Positions 16,114 through 25,093 of a stretch of DNA of 64,000 nucleotides are shown here, in pieces. How positions within the stretch are numbered: position 1 is the first letter of the stretch; every line of letters starts with the position of its first letter. The stretch is taken from NCBI RefSeq assembly GCF_015352445.1, contig NZ_JADKPO010000001.1, positions 62,001 through 126,000 of the forward strand. Reading direction: 5' to 3'. This DNA comes from Nocardioides agariphilus. Lineage in GTDB: Bacteria; Actinomycetota; Actinomycetes; Propionibacteriales; Nocardioidaceae. Under the pieces are notes generated by a model that ran no database searches, was not told where the DNA came from, and saw only the letters and a program-made list of their open reading frames with translations. The translations under genes and the position numbers were made by a program.

Positions 16114-17250
16114 GTCAGTGTCCGGAGCTCCATCTGGCATGAGCCGCGGCCTGCTGGCGCCCCACCCATCGGTCGTCTCGACTGGCTGTTGGTGGGCGTG
16201 TTCGCGGCCACCGCGTTGGTCGAGGGCATCGTGCGGCCGGGCTTGGCCTGGCGACCCCTGGTGACGGTGCTCGCCCTGGCGACGTTGCCTGCCCTGCTAT
16301 GGCGGCGGGACCACCCCCTGATGGCCGCCCTGGCCGGGTGGGGCGCCGCCGGGCTGCTCTCGGTCCTCCAACTGACTGCGCATACCGGGGACCTCGGCCT
16401 CTACTCCATGATGACGGTCCTGATCCTGCTCTACTCCCTGGTCCGGTGGGGCTCGGGACGGGAGACGGTCTGGGGAATCGCGTTCGTGACGGTCGTCGTC
16501 GTGCTGGGGATGTACGCCGCCTCCGCCGGCTGGGCCGAGGTCTTCGGCGGGAGCGTCCTGTTGCTGTTGTTCGTCGCCCTCGCTGCGGTGTTCCGCTACC
16601 GCGCGGACCTCTGGGATCGCCAGCAGGTCGAGATCCGCAACCAGGAGCGGGTGGCGCTGGCGCGCGAGCTGCACGACACGGTGGCCCACCACGTCTCGGC
16701 CATCGCGGTGCAGGCGCAGGCCGGTGGCGTGGTCGCCAGCATTCAGCCCGAGAAGGCTGCCGAGGTCCTGGCCGCGATCGAGTCCGAAGCGTCGCGAACC
16801 CTGGCGGAGATGAGATCCATGGTGCGGGTGCTGCGTGAGGAGGAGGCCGTCGCCTACTCACCGCAGCTGGGTGTCGCGGACCTGCCCGGTCTTGCACGCG
16901 CCGACGCGATGCCGACGGTCGAGGTCTCGCTGGACGGCTCGTTGACGCGGTTGCCACCAGCCATCGACGCGGCGCTCTACCGGCTCGCGCAGGAGTCGCT
17001 GACCAACGCCCTTCGGCATGCCCGGAGCGCGACCCGCGTCGGGATCGTCGTACGCCGGGAGGGCGACGCCGTCAGGCTGCGCGTCAGCGACGATGGACAG
17101 GCCGGGCCGGGCCCAGCCCCGGAGCCTGGGTTCGGCCTGCGGGGCATGGCCGAACGCACCCAGCTCCTCGGCGGATCGCTCTCTGCGAGGCCGGGGCCCG
17201 AGGGTGGCTGGGTGGTCGAGGCCGTGCTGCCGGTGGAGGCGCTGGCATGA
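16111..17250 (+). CDS. NarL-family sensor histidine kinase
   Basis: The protein has 379 residues. Five to six transmembrane helices fill residues ~20-165. The dimerisation box follows with the phosphoacceptor in ARELHDTVAHHVSAIAVQAQ, and then the HATPase_c domain (ALYRLAQESLTNALRHARS, GFGLRGMAERTQLLGG). This HPK7 type pairs with NarL/LuxR regulators. The next gene is exactly that, with a four-base overlap. The signal sensed by the membrane domain is unknown. Confidence 0.9.
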   Translation: MVSVRSSIWHEPRPAGAPPIGRLDWLLVGVFAATALVEGIVRPGLAWRPLVTVLALATLPALLWRRDHPLMAALAGWGAAGLLSVLQLTAHTGDLGLYSMMTVLILLYSLVRWGSGRETVWGIAFVTVVVVLGMYAASAGWAEVFGGSVLLLLFVALAAVFRYRADLWDRQQVEIRNQERVALARELHDTVAHHVSAIAVQAQAGGVVASIQPEKAAEVLAAIESEASRTLAEMRSMVRVLREEEAVAYSPQLGVADLPGLARADAMPTVEVSLDGSLTRLPPAIDAALYRLAQESLTNALRHARSATRVGIVVRREGDAVRLRVSDDGQAGPGPAPEPGFGLRGMAERTQLLGGSLSARPGPEGGWVVEAVLPVEALA

Positions 17251-17903
17251 GCATCCGCGTCGTCGTCGCCGACGACCAGGACCTGGTCCGCACCGGACTG
17301 GTGATGATCCTCAGCGCACAACCCGACCTCGAGGTCGTCGGGGAGGCAGCAGACGGGCTCGCAGCGCTCGACCTGGCCACCCGGCTGCGTCCCGACGTCC
17401 TCCTCGTCGACATCCGGATGCCCGGGCTCGACGGGGTCGAGGTGACGCGGCGCCTGGCCGGACCGGATGTGACGGATCCGATGGCGGTCGTCGTGATCAC
17501 CACCTTCGACCTCGATGAGTACGTCCTCGGAGCCCTGCGCGCCGGTGCCCGCGGCTTCCTGCTCAAGGACGCCGGGCCGGCCCTCCTCGTCCAGGCCATC
17601 CACGCGGCGGCCAACGGGGACGCGCTGATCGCCCCGAACATCACTCGCCGGCTGCTGGCGACCTTCGCCGACCAGGCGCCGGTGGCATCGGTCCAGCCCA
17701 TCGGCCCGCTCACCGAGCGCGAGGAGGAGGTGCTGGTGCTGGTAGCAAGGGGCCGGACCAACGCCGAGATCGCAGCCGAGCTCTTCGTGGGTCTGAGCAC
17801 CGTCAAGTCCCACGTCGCATCGTTGATGACCAAGCTCGGCGCCCGCAACCGCGTCGAGATCGCGATCTGGGCCTACGACACCAGACGAATGAGAGCCGAC
17901 TAG
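17247..17903 (+). CDS. NarL/LuxR-family response regulator
   Basis: The protein has 218 residues. The receiver domain carries VVADDQDLV, the phosphoacceptor Asp in VLLVDIRMPGLDG and the conserved Lys in GFLLKDAG. The C-terminal LuxR helix-turn-helix reads LTEREEEVLVLVARGRTNAE, then IAAELFVGLSTVKSH. Its ATG overlaps the kinase TGA (ATGA), making a standard two-component operon. Confidence 0.93.
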   Translation: MSIRVVVADDQDLVRTGLVMILSAQPDLEVVGEAADGLAALDLATRLRPDVLLVDIRMPGLDGVEVTRRLAGPDVTDPMAVVVITTFDLDEYVLGALRAGARGFLLKDAGPALLVQAIHAAANGDALIAPNITRRLLATFADQAPVASVQPIGPLTEREEEVLVLVARGRTNAEIAAELFVGLSTVKSHVASLMTKLGARNRVEIAIWAYDTRRMRAD

Positions 17904-17976
17904 CGCCTACCGATCGCAGCGCACCCCGGCCGCGGCTGCAGAGGTCACCACGCCGCGACGGAGTCGATCGCTCGGA

Positions 17977-18450
17977 TCACACAGGTGAGTCGAGCACCGA
18001 GGGCGGCAGCTCGAGGTCGGGGACCAGGTCGGTGAGCAGGTCCCGGACTCGGCCGTCGATGTCGGCGATGATGCCGCGGACGGTCTCCTCGTCCTGGCCG
18101 CCAGGGTCGGCGACCGGCCAGTCGACGTACTTGACGCCCGGGACGTAGGGGCACTCCTCGCCGCAGCCCAGGGTGACGGCTATGTCGCTGGCAGCGATGG
18201 TCTCGCGAGTGAGCACCTTGGGGTGCTCATGGGAGGTGTCCAGGCCGAGCTTCTGCAGGGCTTGAGCCACCTCGGGGTGGATGTGCTCGCCGGGCTGGGT
18301 GCCGGCCGACTCGGCCCGGACGCGGCCCTGGGCGTAGTGCTCGGTGAGCACTCGACCGATCACTGACCGGCCGCCGTTGCGGACGCAGGCGAAGACGACC
18401 TGGGGAGTCCGGTCGGCGCTCGGTTCGGCATTGGTGGCGGTCATGGTCAT
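17977..18450 (-). CDS. arsC: arsenate reductase / protein-tyrosine-phosphatase-fold ArsC
   Basis: The protein has 157 residues. The low-molecular-weight phosphatase loop is ACVRNGGRS (C-x5-R) near residue 22, and the second cysteine is in VTLGCGEECPYVPG. The usual family loop is CxHNAGRS; here it is CVRNGGRS, a mild variation. Thioredoxin- or mycothiol-linked ArsC enzymes reduce arsenate to arsenite. The ATG overlaps the acr3 stop (ATGA), giving arsR-acr3-arsC on the minus strand. Confidence 0.88.
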   Translation of the reverse strand: MTMTATNAEPSADRTPQVVFACVRNGGRSVIGRVLTEHYAQGRVRAESAGTQPGEHIHPEVAQALQKLGLDTSHEHPKVLTRETIAASDIAVTLGCGEECPYVPGVKYVDWPVADPGGQDEETVRGIIADIDGRVRDLLTDLVPDLELPPSVLDSPV

Positions 18451-19559
18451 GCTCCTGAGGTGGTGGCGGCGGATGGGGAGCCTTCGGTGAAGAAGCGGCG
18501 GGCCCACAGGCTCACGTAGACCAGCCCGACCAGGACGGGGACCTCGATGAGAGGTCCGACGACGCCGGCGAGTGCTTGTCCGGAGGCGACACCGAAGACG
18601 CCGATCGCGACGGCGATGGCGAGCTCGAAGTTGTTGCCGGCCGCGGTGAACGAGACCGCGGTGGCGCGTTGGTAGTCGAAGCCGAGCGCCTTGGTGAGCA
18701 GCATGGCGCCGCCCCACATCAGGGCGAAGTACGCCAGCAATGGGAGGGCGATCCGGGCGACGTCGAGGGGTTGGTTGGTGATGGTGTCGCCCTGGAGGGC
18801 GAAGAGCAGCACGATGGTGAACAGCAGCCCGTACAGCGCGGCGGGACCGATGCGGGGCAGGAACGTGGTCTCGTACCACTCCCGGCCCTTGGCCCGCTCC
18901 CCGAAGGTGCGGGTGAGGTAGCCCGCCAGCAGTGGAATGCCGAGGAAGATCAGCACCGACTTGGCGATGTCCCACATCGAAACGTGCAGGGCGGCCTGGT
19001 CCAGGCCCAGCCAGCCGGGCAGGACCTGCAGGTAGAAGTAGCCGAGCAGCGCGAAGGCGAGGATCTGGAAGATCGCGTTGAGGGCGACCAGGATGGCTGC
19101 GGCTTCGCGGTCCCCGCAGGCGAGGTCGTTCCAGATCAACACCATGGCGATGCAGCGTGCGAGGCCGACGATGATCAGTCCGGTGCGGTACTCCGGCAGG
19201 TCCGGGAGCAGCAGCCACGCGAGCGCGAACATCAACGCAGGGCCGACGACCCAGTTGAGGAGGATCGAGGTGCCCAGCATCCGGCGGTCGCCGGTGACGT
19301 GGCCGAGTTCGTCGTAACGAACCTTGGCCAGGACCGGATACATCATCACCAGCAGGCCGATGGCGATCGGCAAGGACACCGAGCCGACCTCGACGGCGGC
19401 CAGCGCGTCATCGAGCCCGGTGACCCACCGTCCGAGCAGCAGCCCGGCGACCATGGCCACCCCGATCCAGACCGGCAGGAACCGGTCGAGCGTGGAGAGG
19501 CGCTGGAGAACCGGGTTCTGCGGCCCCGCGGTCGGGGTGTCTCGGGCAGTGTCGCTCAT
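18447..19559 (-). CDS. acr3: ACR3-family arsenite efflux permease
   Basis: The protein has 370 residues with about ten membrane helices. Family hallmarks are visible: LNWVVGPALMFALAW, GLARCIAMVLIWNDLACGD (the conserved Cys in helix 4) and AVSFTAAGNNFELAIAV. It exports arsenite by the proton gradient. A strong GGGAGGGG ribosome-binding site precedes ATG 19559. It lies between arsR and arsC. Confidence 0.95.
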   Translation of the reverse strand: MSDTARDTPTAGPQNPVLQRLSTLDRFLPVWIGVAMVAGLLLGRWVTGLDDALAAVEVGSVSLPIAIGLLVMMYPVLAKVRYDELGHVTGDRRMLGTSILLNWVVGPALMFALAWLLLPDLPEYRTGLIIVGLARCIAMVLIWNDLACGDREAAAILVALNAIFQILAFALLGYFYLQVLPGWLGLDQAALHVSMWDIAKSVLIFLGIPLLAGYLTRTFGERAKGREWYETTFLPRIGPAALYGLLFTIVLLFALQGDTITNQPLDVARIALPLLAYFALMWGGAMLLTKALGFDYQRATAVSFTAAGNNFELAIAVAIGVFGVASGQALAGVVGPLIEVPVLVGLVYVSLWARRFFTEGSPSAATTSGA

Positions 19560-19572
19560 TTCAACCCCTCCC

Positions 19573-19941
19573 TTACGAGCTGCTCGTGAAGAGGTCGCCA
19601 AGGGCGGTCATCGCGGCGGGACGCGCCTTGTAGAAGACCCAGGTGCCCCGCTTCTCGCGGTCCAGCAGGCCGCTCTCGTGCAGCACCTTCAGGTGGTGGC
19701 TGATGGTCGGCTGCGAGAGATCGAAGTACGGCAGCAGGTCGCACACGCACGCCTCGCCGCCCTCGTGCGAGAGCACCAATGACAGCAGCCGGAGCCTGGC
19801 GGGATCAGCGATCGCCTTCAACAGGGGAACCACCCCAACCGCCTGCTCGGCGCTGATCGGCTCCCGAGCCAAGGGCACGCAGCACGCCAGCGGATCTCCA
19901 GCGAGGGGGAGCTCGCGACTTGCGGTCGCAGAGTTCGACAT
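19573..19941 (-). CDS. arsR: ArsR-family arsenic repressor (first copy)
   Basis: The protein has 122 residues. A winged helix-turn-helix contains YFDLSQPTISHHLKVLHESG, preceded by ACVCDLL, whose two Cys can bind arsenite, and an N-terminal CC pair (LACCVPL). It is the first gene of arsR-acr3-arsC. The operator-like sequence 19951-19966 lies 9 bp upstream of ATG 19941 and matches one in front of the second arsR at 23.8 kb. Confidence 0.92.
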   Translation of the reverse strand: MSNSATASRELPLAGDPLACCVPLAREPISAEQAVGVVPLLKAIADPARLRLLSLVLSHEGGEACVCDLLPYFDLSQPTISHHLKVLHESGLLDREKRGTWVFYKARPAAMTALGDLFTSSS

Positions 19942-19950
19942 ACATCTATG

Positions 19951-19966
19951 TTGACAGGCGTCGATG
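19951..19966 (-). promoter_or_regulatory. ArsR operator (copy 1)
   Basis: On the minus strand it reads CATCGACGCCTGTCAA. The same half-sites, CATCGAC-N3-TGTCAA, occur at 23777-23792 with the same orientation relative to the arsR gene there. The match of 13 fixed bases in two places argues for a shared repressor site. Confidence 0.6.
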
Positions 19967-20005
19967 TCCTGCTGCAAGACTGCTCACCGGGAGAACCGCC
20001 GTGAC

Positions 20006-20047
20006 TACGCTCCCCGGATGGGCACCGTTCTCGTCGCGTTCTCATGA
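20006..20047 (+). promoter_or_regulatory. leaderless nine-codon upstream ORF coupled to the monooxygenase gene
   Basis: TACGCT at 20006-20011 is a -10 hexamer that predicts a transcript starting at the A of ATG 20018. From there a short frame encodes MGTVLVAFS and stops with TGA at 20045-20047, overlapping the monooxygenase ATG at 20044 (ATGA). The large gene has no ribosome-binding site of its own, so translation by coupling is plausible. Confidence 0.4.
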
Positions 20048-21144
20048 GTGCTGACGTGGGCGAGAGCGTTGACGTCGCGGTCATCGGCGGTGGCCAGGCC
20101 GGCCTGGCCACCGGCTACTACCTGCGTCGCGCGGGCCTCGTGCCCGTCCGGGACTTTGTCATCCTCGACGCCGAGGACCGCCCCGGTGGGGCGTGGCAGC
20201 ACATGTGGGACGGTCTCCGCCTCTTCTCCCCCGCCAGCTACTCCTCGCTTCCGGGCTGGATGATGCCACCTTGGGATGACGCCGCCCTCGGGTTTCCTCC
20301 GCGCGACCACGTTGTCGACTACCTGGGCCGCTATGAGGAGCGCTACGAGCTGCACGTACGGCGGCCGCACGGGGTCACGGCGGTCTCCCGTGAGGATTCC
20401 GGCGACCGGTTGCTCGTGGCTGCCGACGGCGCGGACCTGTCGGCGAGGTTCGTGGTGTCTGCGACCGGCACCTGGACTCTGCCGTTCTGGCCGACCTATC
20501 CCGGCGCCCGCGAGTTCACCGGACGTCAGCTGCACGCGGCGCAGTACCGCCGCCCCGAGGAGTTCGCCGGCCAGCGAGTTGTGGTCGTGGGCGGTGGCAA
20601 CTCGGGCGCCCAGGTCCTGGCCGAGGTCTCCACGGTGGCCGACACGACCTGGGTCACCAGCAGGACACCACGGTTCCTGCCCGACGACGTGGACGGACGA
20701 GCATTGTTCGCGGCCGCGACGGCGCGCATCGAGGCGCTGCGGCAGGGACGCGATCATGCCGGGGTCGGCGGGCTGGGTGATGTGGTGATGGTGGCCAGCG
20801 TGCGCGAAGCCCGTGACCGGGGCGTCCTGAAGGCCCAGCCGATGTTCTCCCGGCTCACCGCCACCGGCGCCGGCTGGCTCGACGGAACAACGACGGCTGT
20901 CGACGCCATCATCTGGTGCACCGGCTTCCGCCCCGCCCTGCGCCACCTACACCCCCTGCACCTTCGCGATCGGGATGGGCGCCTGTCGGTCGGCGGGACC
21001 AGCGGCACTCGTGCCGATGGCGAACCACGACTGTTCATGGTGGGGTACGGCGACTGGACCGGCCCCGCCTCGGCCACGTTGCTGGGCGTGGGCCGATCGG
21101 CCCGTGACACGGCGGCCGATATCGTCGCGCGCCTTCAGCGCTGA
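20044..21144 (+). CDS. ArsO-like flavin-dependent monooxygenase
   Basis: The protein has 366 residues. The FAD motif is [21 protein letters not shown], the NADP motif [16 protein letters not shown], and WCTGFRP and GYGDWTG complete a class B monooxygenase outline. Proteins of this type are frequent in actinobacterial ars clusters (ArsO), where the exact role is unsettled. It is divergent from arsR-acr3-arsC and its end overlaps the MFS gene by 10 bp tail to tail. Confidence 0.75.
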   Translation: MSADVGESVDVAVIGGGQAGLATGYYLRRAGLVPVRDFVILDAEDRPGGAWQHMWDGLRLFSPASYSSLPGWMMPPWDDAALGFPPRDHVVDYLGRYEERYELHVRRPHGVTAVSREDSGDRLLVAADGADLSARFVVSATGTWTLPFWPTYPGAREFTGRQLHAAQYRRPEEFAGQRVVVVGGGNSGAQVLAEVSTVADTTWVTSRTPRFLPDDVDGRALFAAATARIEALRQGRDHAGVGGLGDVVMVASVREARDRGVLKAQPMFSRLTATGAGWLDGTTTAVDAIIWCTGFRPALRHLHPLHLRDRDGRLSVGGTSGTRADGEPRLFMVGYGDWTGPASATLLGVGRSARDTAADIVARLQR

Positions 21145-22379
21145 CTCGGGGAGGCGGACGCTGCCGCGGCGATCGCCTCGGCCCCGGCGTTCCCGCGCAC
21201 GCCGGTGGGGTCGCCGGCAACCGCGGCGAGCGCCGCACCGGCGAGGGCGAGGGCGGCGAGCACTCCGAACATCGCTGGGTAGCCGCCGGTGATCGCGGCG
21301 ACGCCCGCGCCGAAGGCGGGCGCGAGCGCCGCTGCCACCCCCTTGGGCGCGTGGTAGACGCCGTTGATCGCGGCGTACCGGTGCGCCCCCCAGTGGTCGC
21401 TGACCAGGGTGGCGCCGACGAGCGTGAACAGGCCCCGGGCCGCGCCGCCCAGAACGGCGACCAGGACCAGGACGGGAGCAGGGCCCGGCACCAGCGCCAG
21501 CGCGGCGAGCGTGACGCCCATGACCCCCATGACGGCGGCCGACCGGGCGTTGGGTGAGAGCAAGCGGTCCAGCGCCGGATAGGCCAGGCGACCCGCGACC
21601 TGGCCCGCGCCGCTGAGCCCGAGGACCCATGCGGCCAGCTGCAGGTTCACGCCGTGGTGGAGCAGCAGAGGGACGAGATTGACCAGCGAGGCATACATCG
21701 CGAGCGAGGCCAGGGTGCCTGAGACCGCGATCAACAGGAACGTCCTGCTGGTCAGGACGTCCCGGTCGGCTCGCCTGTGGCTCGTGCCGGCGTCGTGGTG
21801 CCACGACAGCCGGAGGGTGAGCGCCTGCGCCGGCGCCGCCACGACGAGCAGGAGCGCCGCCAGGATCAGGTAGGCCTCGCGCCAGCCGAACCACTCCCCC
21901 AGCGCCGCGGTGAGCGGAGCGAAGATCGTGGACGCGAAACCGGCCACCAGCGTCAAGGTGGTGATGGCGCGCACCCGCCCGGCGCCGTACCAGTGGGTCA
22001 GCGCCGCGAACGCGGGTGGGTAGAAGGTCCCGGCGCTAGCCAGCCCGACCAGGAGCCACCCGACCACGAACACCGGGTAGGTCGGGGCCAGAGCCACCAC
22101 GGCGACGGCGCCCGCGCCGAGCAGGCTGCCGGCGGTCATCACCAGTCGCGGGCCCCGTCGCTGCAGCACCCGCCCGGCAGCGATTCCGGCCACGGCACCG
22201 GCGAGGCTGCCCGCGGAGAAGGCTGCCGTGACCGCGGTCGCCGACCAGCCGGTGTCTGCGGAGATGGCCGGGGCAAGCACGGTGAAGGCGTAGTAGAGGA
22301 CCCCGTAGCTGATCGTGACGCTCACACAGAGCGCCACGAGCATCCGGGTGGCTGCCACCGCCCGCGGGGAGTCGACCAC
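21135..22379 (-). CDS. MFS transporter in the arsenic island
   Basis: The protein has about 414 residues and twelve predicted membrane helices. Between helices 2 and 3 is [11 protein letters not shown], the MFS signature loop, and the second half shows [13 protein letters not shown]. The start is uncertain. GTG 22379 gives a good first helix but lies inside a strong hairpin (22366-22398); ATG 22343 is an alternative that would cut into helix 1. It probably exports an arsenical or organoarsenical, inferred only from its neighbours. Confidence 0.75.
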   Translation of the reverse strand: MVDSPRAVAATRMLVALCVSVTISYGVLYYAFTVLAPAISADTGWSATAVTAAFSAGSLAGAVAGIAAGRVLQRRGPRLVMTAGSLLGAGAVAVVALAPTYPVFVVGWLLVGLASAGTFYPPAFAALTHWYGAGRVRAITTLTLVAGFASTIFAPLTAALGEWFGWREAYLILAALLLVVAAPAQALTLRLSWHHDAGTSHRRADRDVLTSRTFLLIAVSGTLASLAMYASLVNLVPLLLHHGVNLQLAAWVLGLSGAGQVAGRLAYPALDRLLSPNARSAAVMGVMGVTLAALALVPGPAPVLVLVAVLGGAARGLFTLVGATLVSDHWGAHRYAAINGVYHAPKGVAAALAPAFGAGVAAITGGYPAMFGVLAALALAGAALAAVAGDPTGVRGNAGAEAIAAAASASPSQR

Positions 22380-22398
22380 GGTGCGTGGTCGACTCCCC
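22366..22398. repeat. perfect 15-bp inverted repeat with 3-nt loop
   Basis: GGGGAGTCGACCACG, loop GTG, then the exact reverse complement. It lies 12 bp after the stop of the flavoprotein gene and contains the putative GTG start of the MFS gene. It has no U-tract, so it is either a GC-only attenuator or a structure that masks the MFS start. Confidence 0.7.
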
Positions 22399-22410
22399 GC
22401 CTCGGTCAGG

Positions 22411-23727
22411 TCAGAGGCTGACAGGGGTCCGTCCGATCTCGAACACCGACGGCGCGGGGGCGCAGCAGCCGCCGCCCGCAGTGTCCGGGTCGTCGAAGAC
22501 CCCGGCACCGCCGCAGACACCGGTGTCGGGCAGCACCAGCTCGACGCGGGCGGCAGCCTCGTGGTCACCGGCCAGTGCCGCCACCACACTGCGGACCTGC
22601 TCGTAGCCGGTGAGCGCCAGGAAGGTCGGTGCCCGACCGTAGGACTTCATCCCGACCAGGTACAGGTCCGGCTCCGGCTGGGCCAGGTCCGCGGCGCCCG
22701 TGGCCTGAACCGAGCCACACGAGTGGATGTTCGGGTCGATCTCGGCCGCGATCCTGCGCGGCGCCTCCAGCGTCGGGTCCAGGTCGAGCCGCATCTCGGA
22801 GAGGAACGACAGGTCGGGGCGGAAGCCGGTCAGCACCACGACGGTGTCGGCAGCGGGAAGCTCCCGCCCGTCCTCGCCCACCAGGACCGCCTTGTCGGCG
22901 ACGCGGCGGATCTCGGCGGTGCGGAAGCCGGTCACGAGCTCGACCGCGCCGGACTCGACGGCGCGCTTGGCCCGCTGACCGAGTGCCCCACGTTCGGGCA
23001 GCTGGTCGGCCTTGCCGCCACCGAAGGTGCTCTCGCTGACGACGCGGCGGATCGCCCAGGTGATCCGGGTGTCCGGGTGGTCGGCGGCGATCTGGACGAG
23101 CTCGTGGATGGCGTTGAACGCCGAGTCGCCCGAGCCCACCACGACGGTGTGCTTGCCGACGTACCGCTCGGGCGTCGCACGGTTGGGGACCTGGTAGGAG
23201 ATCAGGTCCTCGGCTGCCCGCTCGCCCAGCGCGGGGAGTCCGTCCGCGCCGGCGGGGTTGGGGCGGCGCCAGGTGCCGGAGGCGTCGATCACGGCGCGCG
23301 CCTCGAGGCGGGACTCGACGCCGTCACTGTCGACGAGGTGGACGGTGAACGGCTGCTCGGCGCGGTGGGCGTCGACGAGACGGTCGCGGCCCTTGCGGGA
23401 GACGCCGGTGACCCGGGCGTCGTAGCGGACCCGGTCCCCCAGCGCCTTCGCCAGGGGCGCGAGGTAGCCGTCGATCCATTCCGCTCCAGTCGGATAGCCC
23501 TCCTGGGGCGCCGACCATCCGGTCGGCTCGAGCAGCCGCGCCGAGGCGTTGTCGACCAGCTCGGGCCAGGCCGAGAACAGCCGGACATGCCCCCACTCCG
23601 CGACCGCGGAGGCCGGCTCGAGCCCGGACTCCAGCACCAGCGGCTCCAGGCCACGCTCCAGCAGGTGCGCGGCCGCCGCCAGGCCCTGCGGGCCGGCGCC
23701 GATCACGACAACAGGCAGGTCACTCAT
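22411..23727 (-). CDS. FAD-dependent oxidoreductase (flavoprotein) of the arsenic island
   Basis: The protein has 438 residues. The FAD motif is VVVIGAGPQGLAAAAHLLER, the NADP motif VVVGSGDSAFNAI, and VVVLTGFRPDLSFL fits thioredoxin-reductase/monooxygenase-like flavoproteins. The C-terminus is rich in cysteine (TGVCGGAGVFD...GGGCCAPAPS), which could bind trivalent arsenic. GAGGAG lies seven bases before ATG 23727. It is divergent from the second arsR, so it is probably arsenic-inducible. Its reaction is not known. Confidence 0.75.
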   Translation of the reverse strand: MSDLPVVVIGAGPQGLAAAAHLLERGLEPLVLESGLEPASAVAEWGHVRLFSAWPELVDNASARLLEPTGWSAPQEGYPTGAEWIDGYLAPLAKALGDRVRYDARVTGVSRKGRDRLVDAHRAEQPFTVHLVDSDGVESRLEARAVIDASGTWRRPNPAGADGLPALGERAAEDLISYQVPNRATPERYVGKHTVVVGSGDSAFNAIHELVQIAADHPDTRITWAIRRVVSESTFGGGKADQLPERGALGQRAKRAVESGAVELVTGFRTAEIRRVADKAVLVGEDGRELPAADTVVVLTGFRPDLSFLSEMRLDLDPTLEAPRRIAAEIDPNIHSCGSVQATGAADLAQPEPDLYLVGMKSYGRAPTFLALTGYEQVRSVVAALAGDHEAAARVELVLPDTGVCGGAGVFDDPDTAGGGCCAPAPSVFEIGRTPVSL

Positions 23728-23776
23728 CTTCGAACTCCTCACATTCACGATCATCGATGCGACCATCGTAGGCACA

Positions 23777-23794
23777 CATCGACAAATGTCAATG
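23777..23794 (+). promoter_or_regulatory. ArsR operator (copy 2)
   Basis: CATCGACAAATGTCAATG is a near-perfect inverted repeat (CAT-Y-GACA...TGTC-R-ATG) in the divergent region between the flavoprotein gene and the second arsR. Its first 16 bases match the site upstream of the first arsR except for the three-base centre. Confidence 0.65.
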
Positions 23795-23813
23795 GATGAG
23801 CCAGAATGGGGCC

Positions 23814-24173
23814 ATGCCTTCGACGCTCTCCGTGATCGAGCCCTCCGCGCTGGCGGCGTGCTGCTCCCCCGTGACCGAGGGCATCGTCGGCGACGAGGCC
23901 GCCACGACGCTCGCCCGGATGTTCAAGGCGCTCGGCGACCCGACTCGGGTCAAGCTGCTCTCGATGATCGCTGCGGCGTCCGACAACGGGGCGTGCGCCT
24001 GCGACATGACCGAGCCCGTGGGACTCAGCCAGCCGACCGTCTCCCACCACCTCAAGCTCCTGGTCGACGCGGGCCTCGTCACCCGCGAACAACGCGGCAA
24101 GTGGGCCTACTACCGCGTCGCGCCCGACGTGCTCGGTTCGCTGGCGGCCGCCCTCAGGCCTGCGACGGGCTGA
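23814..24173 (+). CDS. arsR: ArsR-family arsenic repressor (second copy)
   Basis: The protein has 119 residues. The N-terminus has a CC pair (LAACCSPV). The recognition region is GACACDMTEPVGLSQPTVSH, and the Cys-x-Cys just ahead of the helix-turn-helix fits an arsenite site. ATG 23814, behind GGGG, is preferred; an in-frame ATG at 23796 abuts the operator. It resembles the arsR at 19.6 kb in motif layout but differs in sequence, so the two arsR genes are not a recent duplication. Confidence 0.88.
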   Translation: MPSTLSVIEPSALAACCSPVTEGIVGDEAATTLARMFKALGDPTRVKLLSMIAAASDNGACACDMTEPVGLSQPTVSHHLKLLVDAGLVTREQRGKWAYYRVAPDVLGSLAAALRPATG

Positions 24174-24304
24174 CCGATGGTCACGACCTGGGTCAGAACC
24201 TGCCAAGTCCCGAGTCCTTGGCGTGGCCCGGTGTCGTGCCTCGAGGAGCGCGAGCTGTCCGACCTGGACGAGGCGTCGCGAAACTCGAGCCGCGTAACCC
24301 TCGA

Positions 24305-25009
24305 CTAACTGCGCAGGACGGCTGGTGCCGGCAGGATCGCCCGTCCGTGCAGGTCAGCAAGAAGGATGGATGCGCCCAGGTAGAAGGCGATGACCGCATC
24401 GACGATGCCGCACCAGCCGCCGATGCGATTGAGCAGGTCGCCCGTGTTCCCCGGGGCAATCCCTACGACATTCGCGAGACCGCCGAAGAGCAGCGCGAGC
24501 GCCAAGAAGAGGAAGGCGAGAAATGCCGGCCAGTCCAACTTGGCAGCACAGATCGTGAGCAAAGCAGTCACGGCGCACCATAGAAGGAGGTAGGCGCCGA
24601 GTGCGTCCCCAAGGCCGTCGCCGCCGGCGGCCGTCGCTGCAGGGCCGGCGAAGAACTGGATGATGAGACCGGTGCTGAGGAGGAAGCCGGCATAGATGAC
24701 TCCGAAGGTTCCGCTGAACATGCGGCCCGCACGGAACTCCCACAACCCGCCGGTGAGCAGAGCGAGCGCGCCGGTGCCGAGAGCCACAGGGACGAAGAAT
24801 CCGCCCGTCGCCGGATCTACGACGTGCGCGTTCGCGAAGGACAAGGAGGCGGCGGAGATTCCGACTCCGAATGCGGAGAGCGCGACGCCCCCGGCCGTGC
24901 GCGGGTAGAGCAGCCCGGCGCCACCCTCAGGAGATTCCAGAACGGTTCGGTCCATCACGCTTCCAGTGAGCGCGTCTGCGGTGCTCAAGTTGTCGGTCAA
25001 TGCGTTCAT
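24305..25009 (-). CDS. GPR1/FUN34/YaaH-type acetate/succinate transporter
   Basis: The protein has 234 residues with six membrane helices. The region of GGLWEFRAGRMFSGTFGVIY and the LLLWCAV helix is typical of SatP/AceP proteins, which move acetate or succinate with protons. AAGGAG precedes ATG 25009. It lies downstream of the TetR-ligase genes on the same strand with a gap of 84 bp, so it may serve short-chain acids activated by the neighbouring ligases. Confidence 0.85.
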   Translation of the reverse strand: MNALTDNLSTADALTGSVMDRTVLESPEGGAGLLYPRTAGGVALSAFGVGISAASLSFANAHVVDPATGGFFVPVALGTGALALLTGGLWEFRAGRMFSGTFGVIYAGFLLSTGLIIQFFAGPAATAAGGDGLGDALGAYLLLWCAVTALLTICAAKLDWPAFLAFLFLALALLFGGLANVVGIAPGNTGDLLNRIGGWCGIVDAVIAFYLGASILLADLHGRAILPAPAVLRS

Positions 25010-25093
25010 CGTCGGTCTCCTTCGAGGTCGGGGCAGGGTCGACAGGACGTCGAGGGTTGAGCTGGGAATGCGCAGTCACATGGGGGCCGCGGA

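Noticed and set aside
22315-23799. 494-codon open frame on the plus strand
   Set aside because: Shadow of the flavoprotein gene; only the minus-strand frame has FAD motifs.
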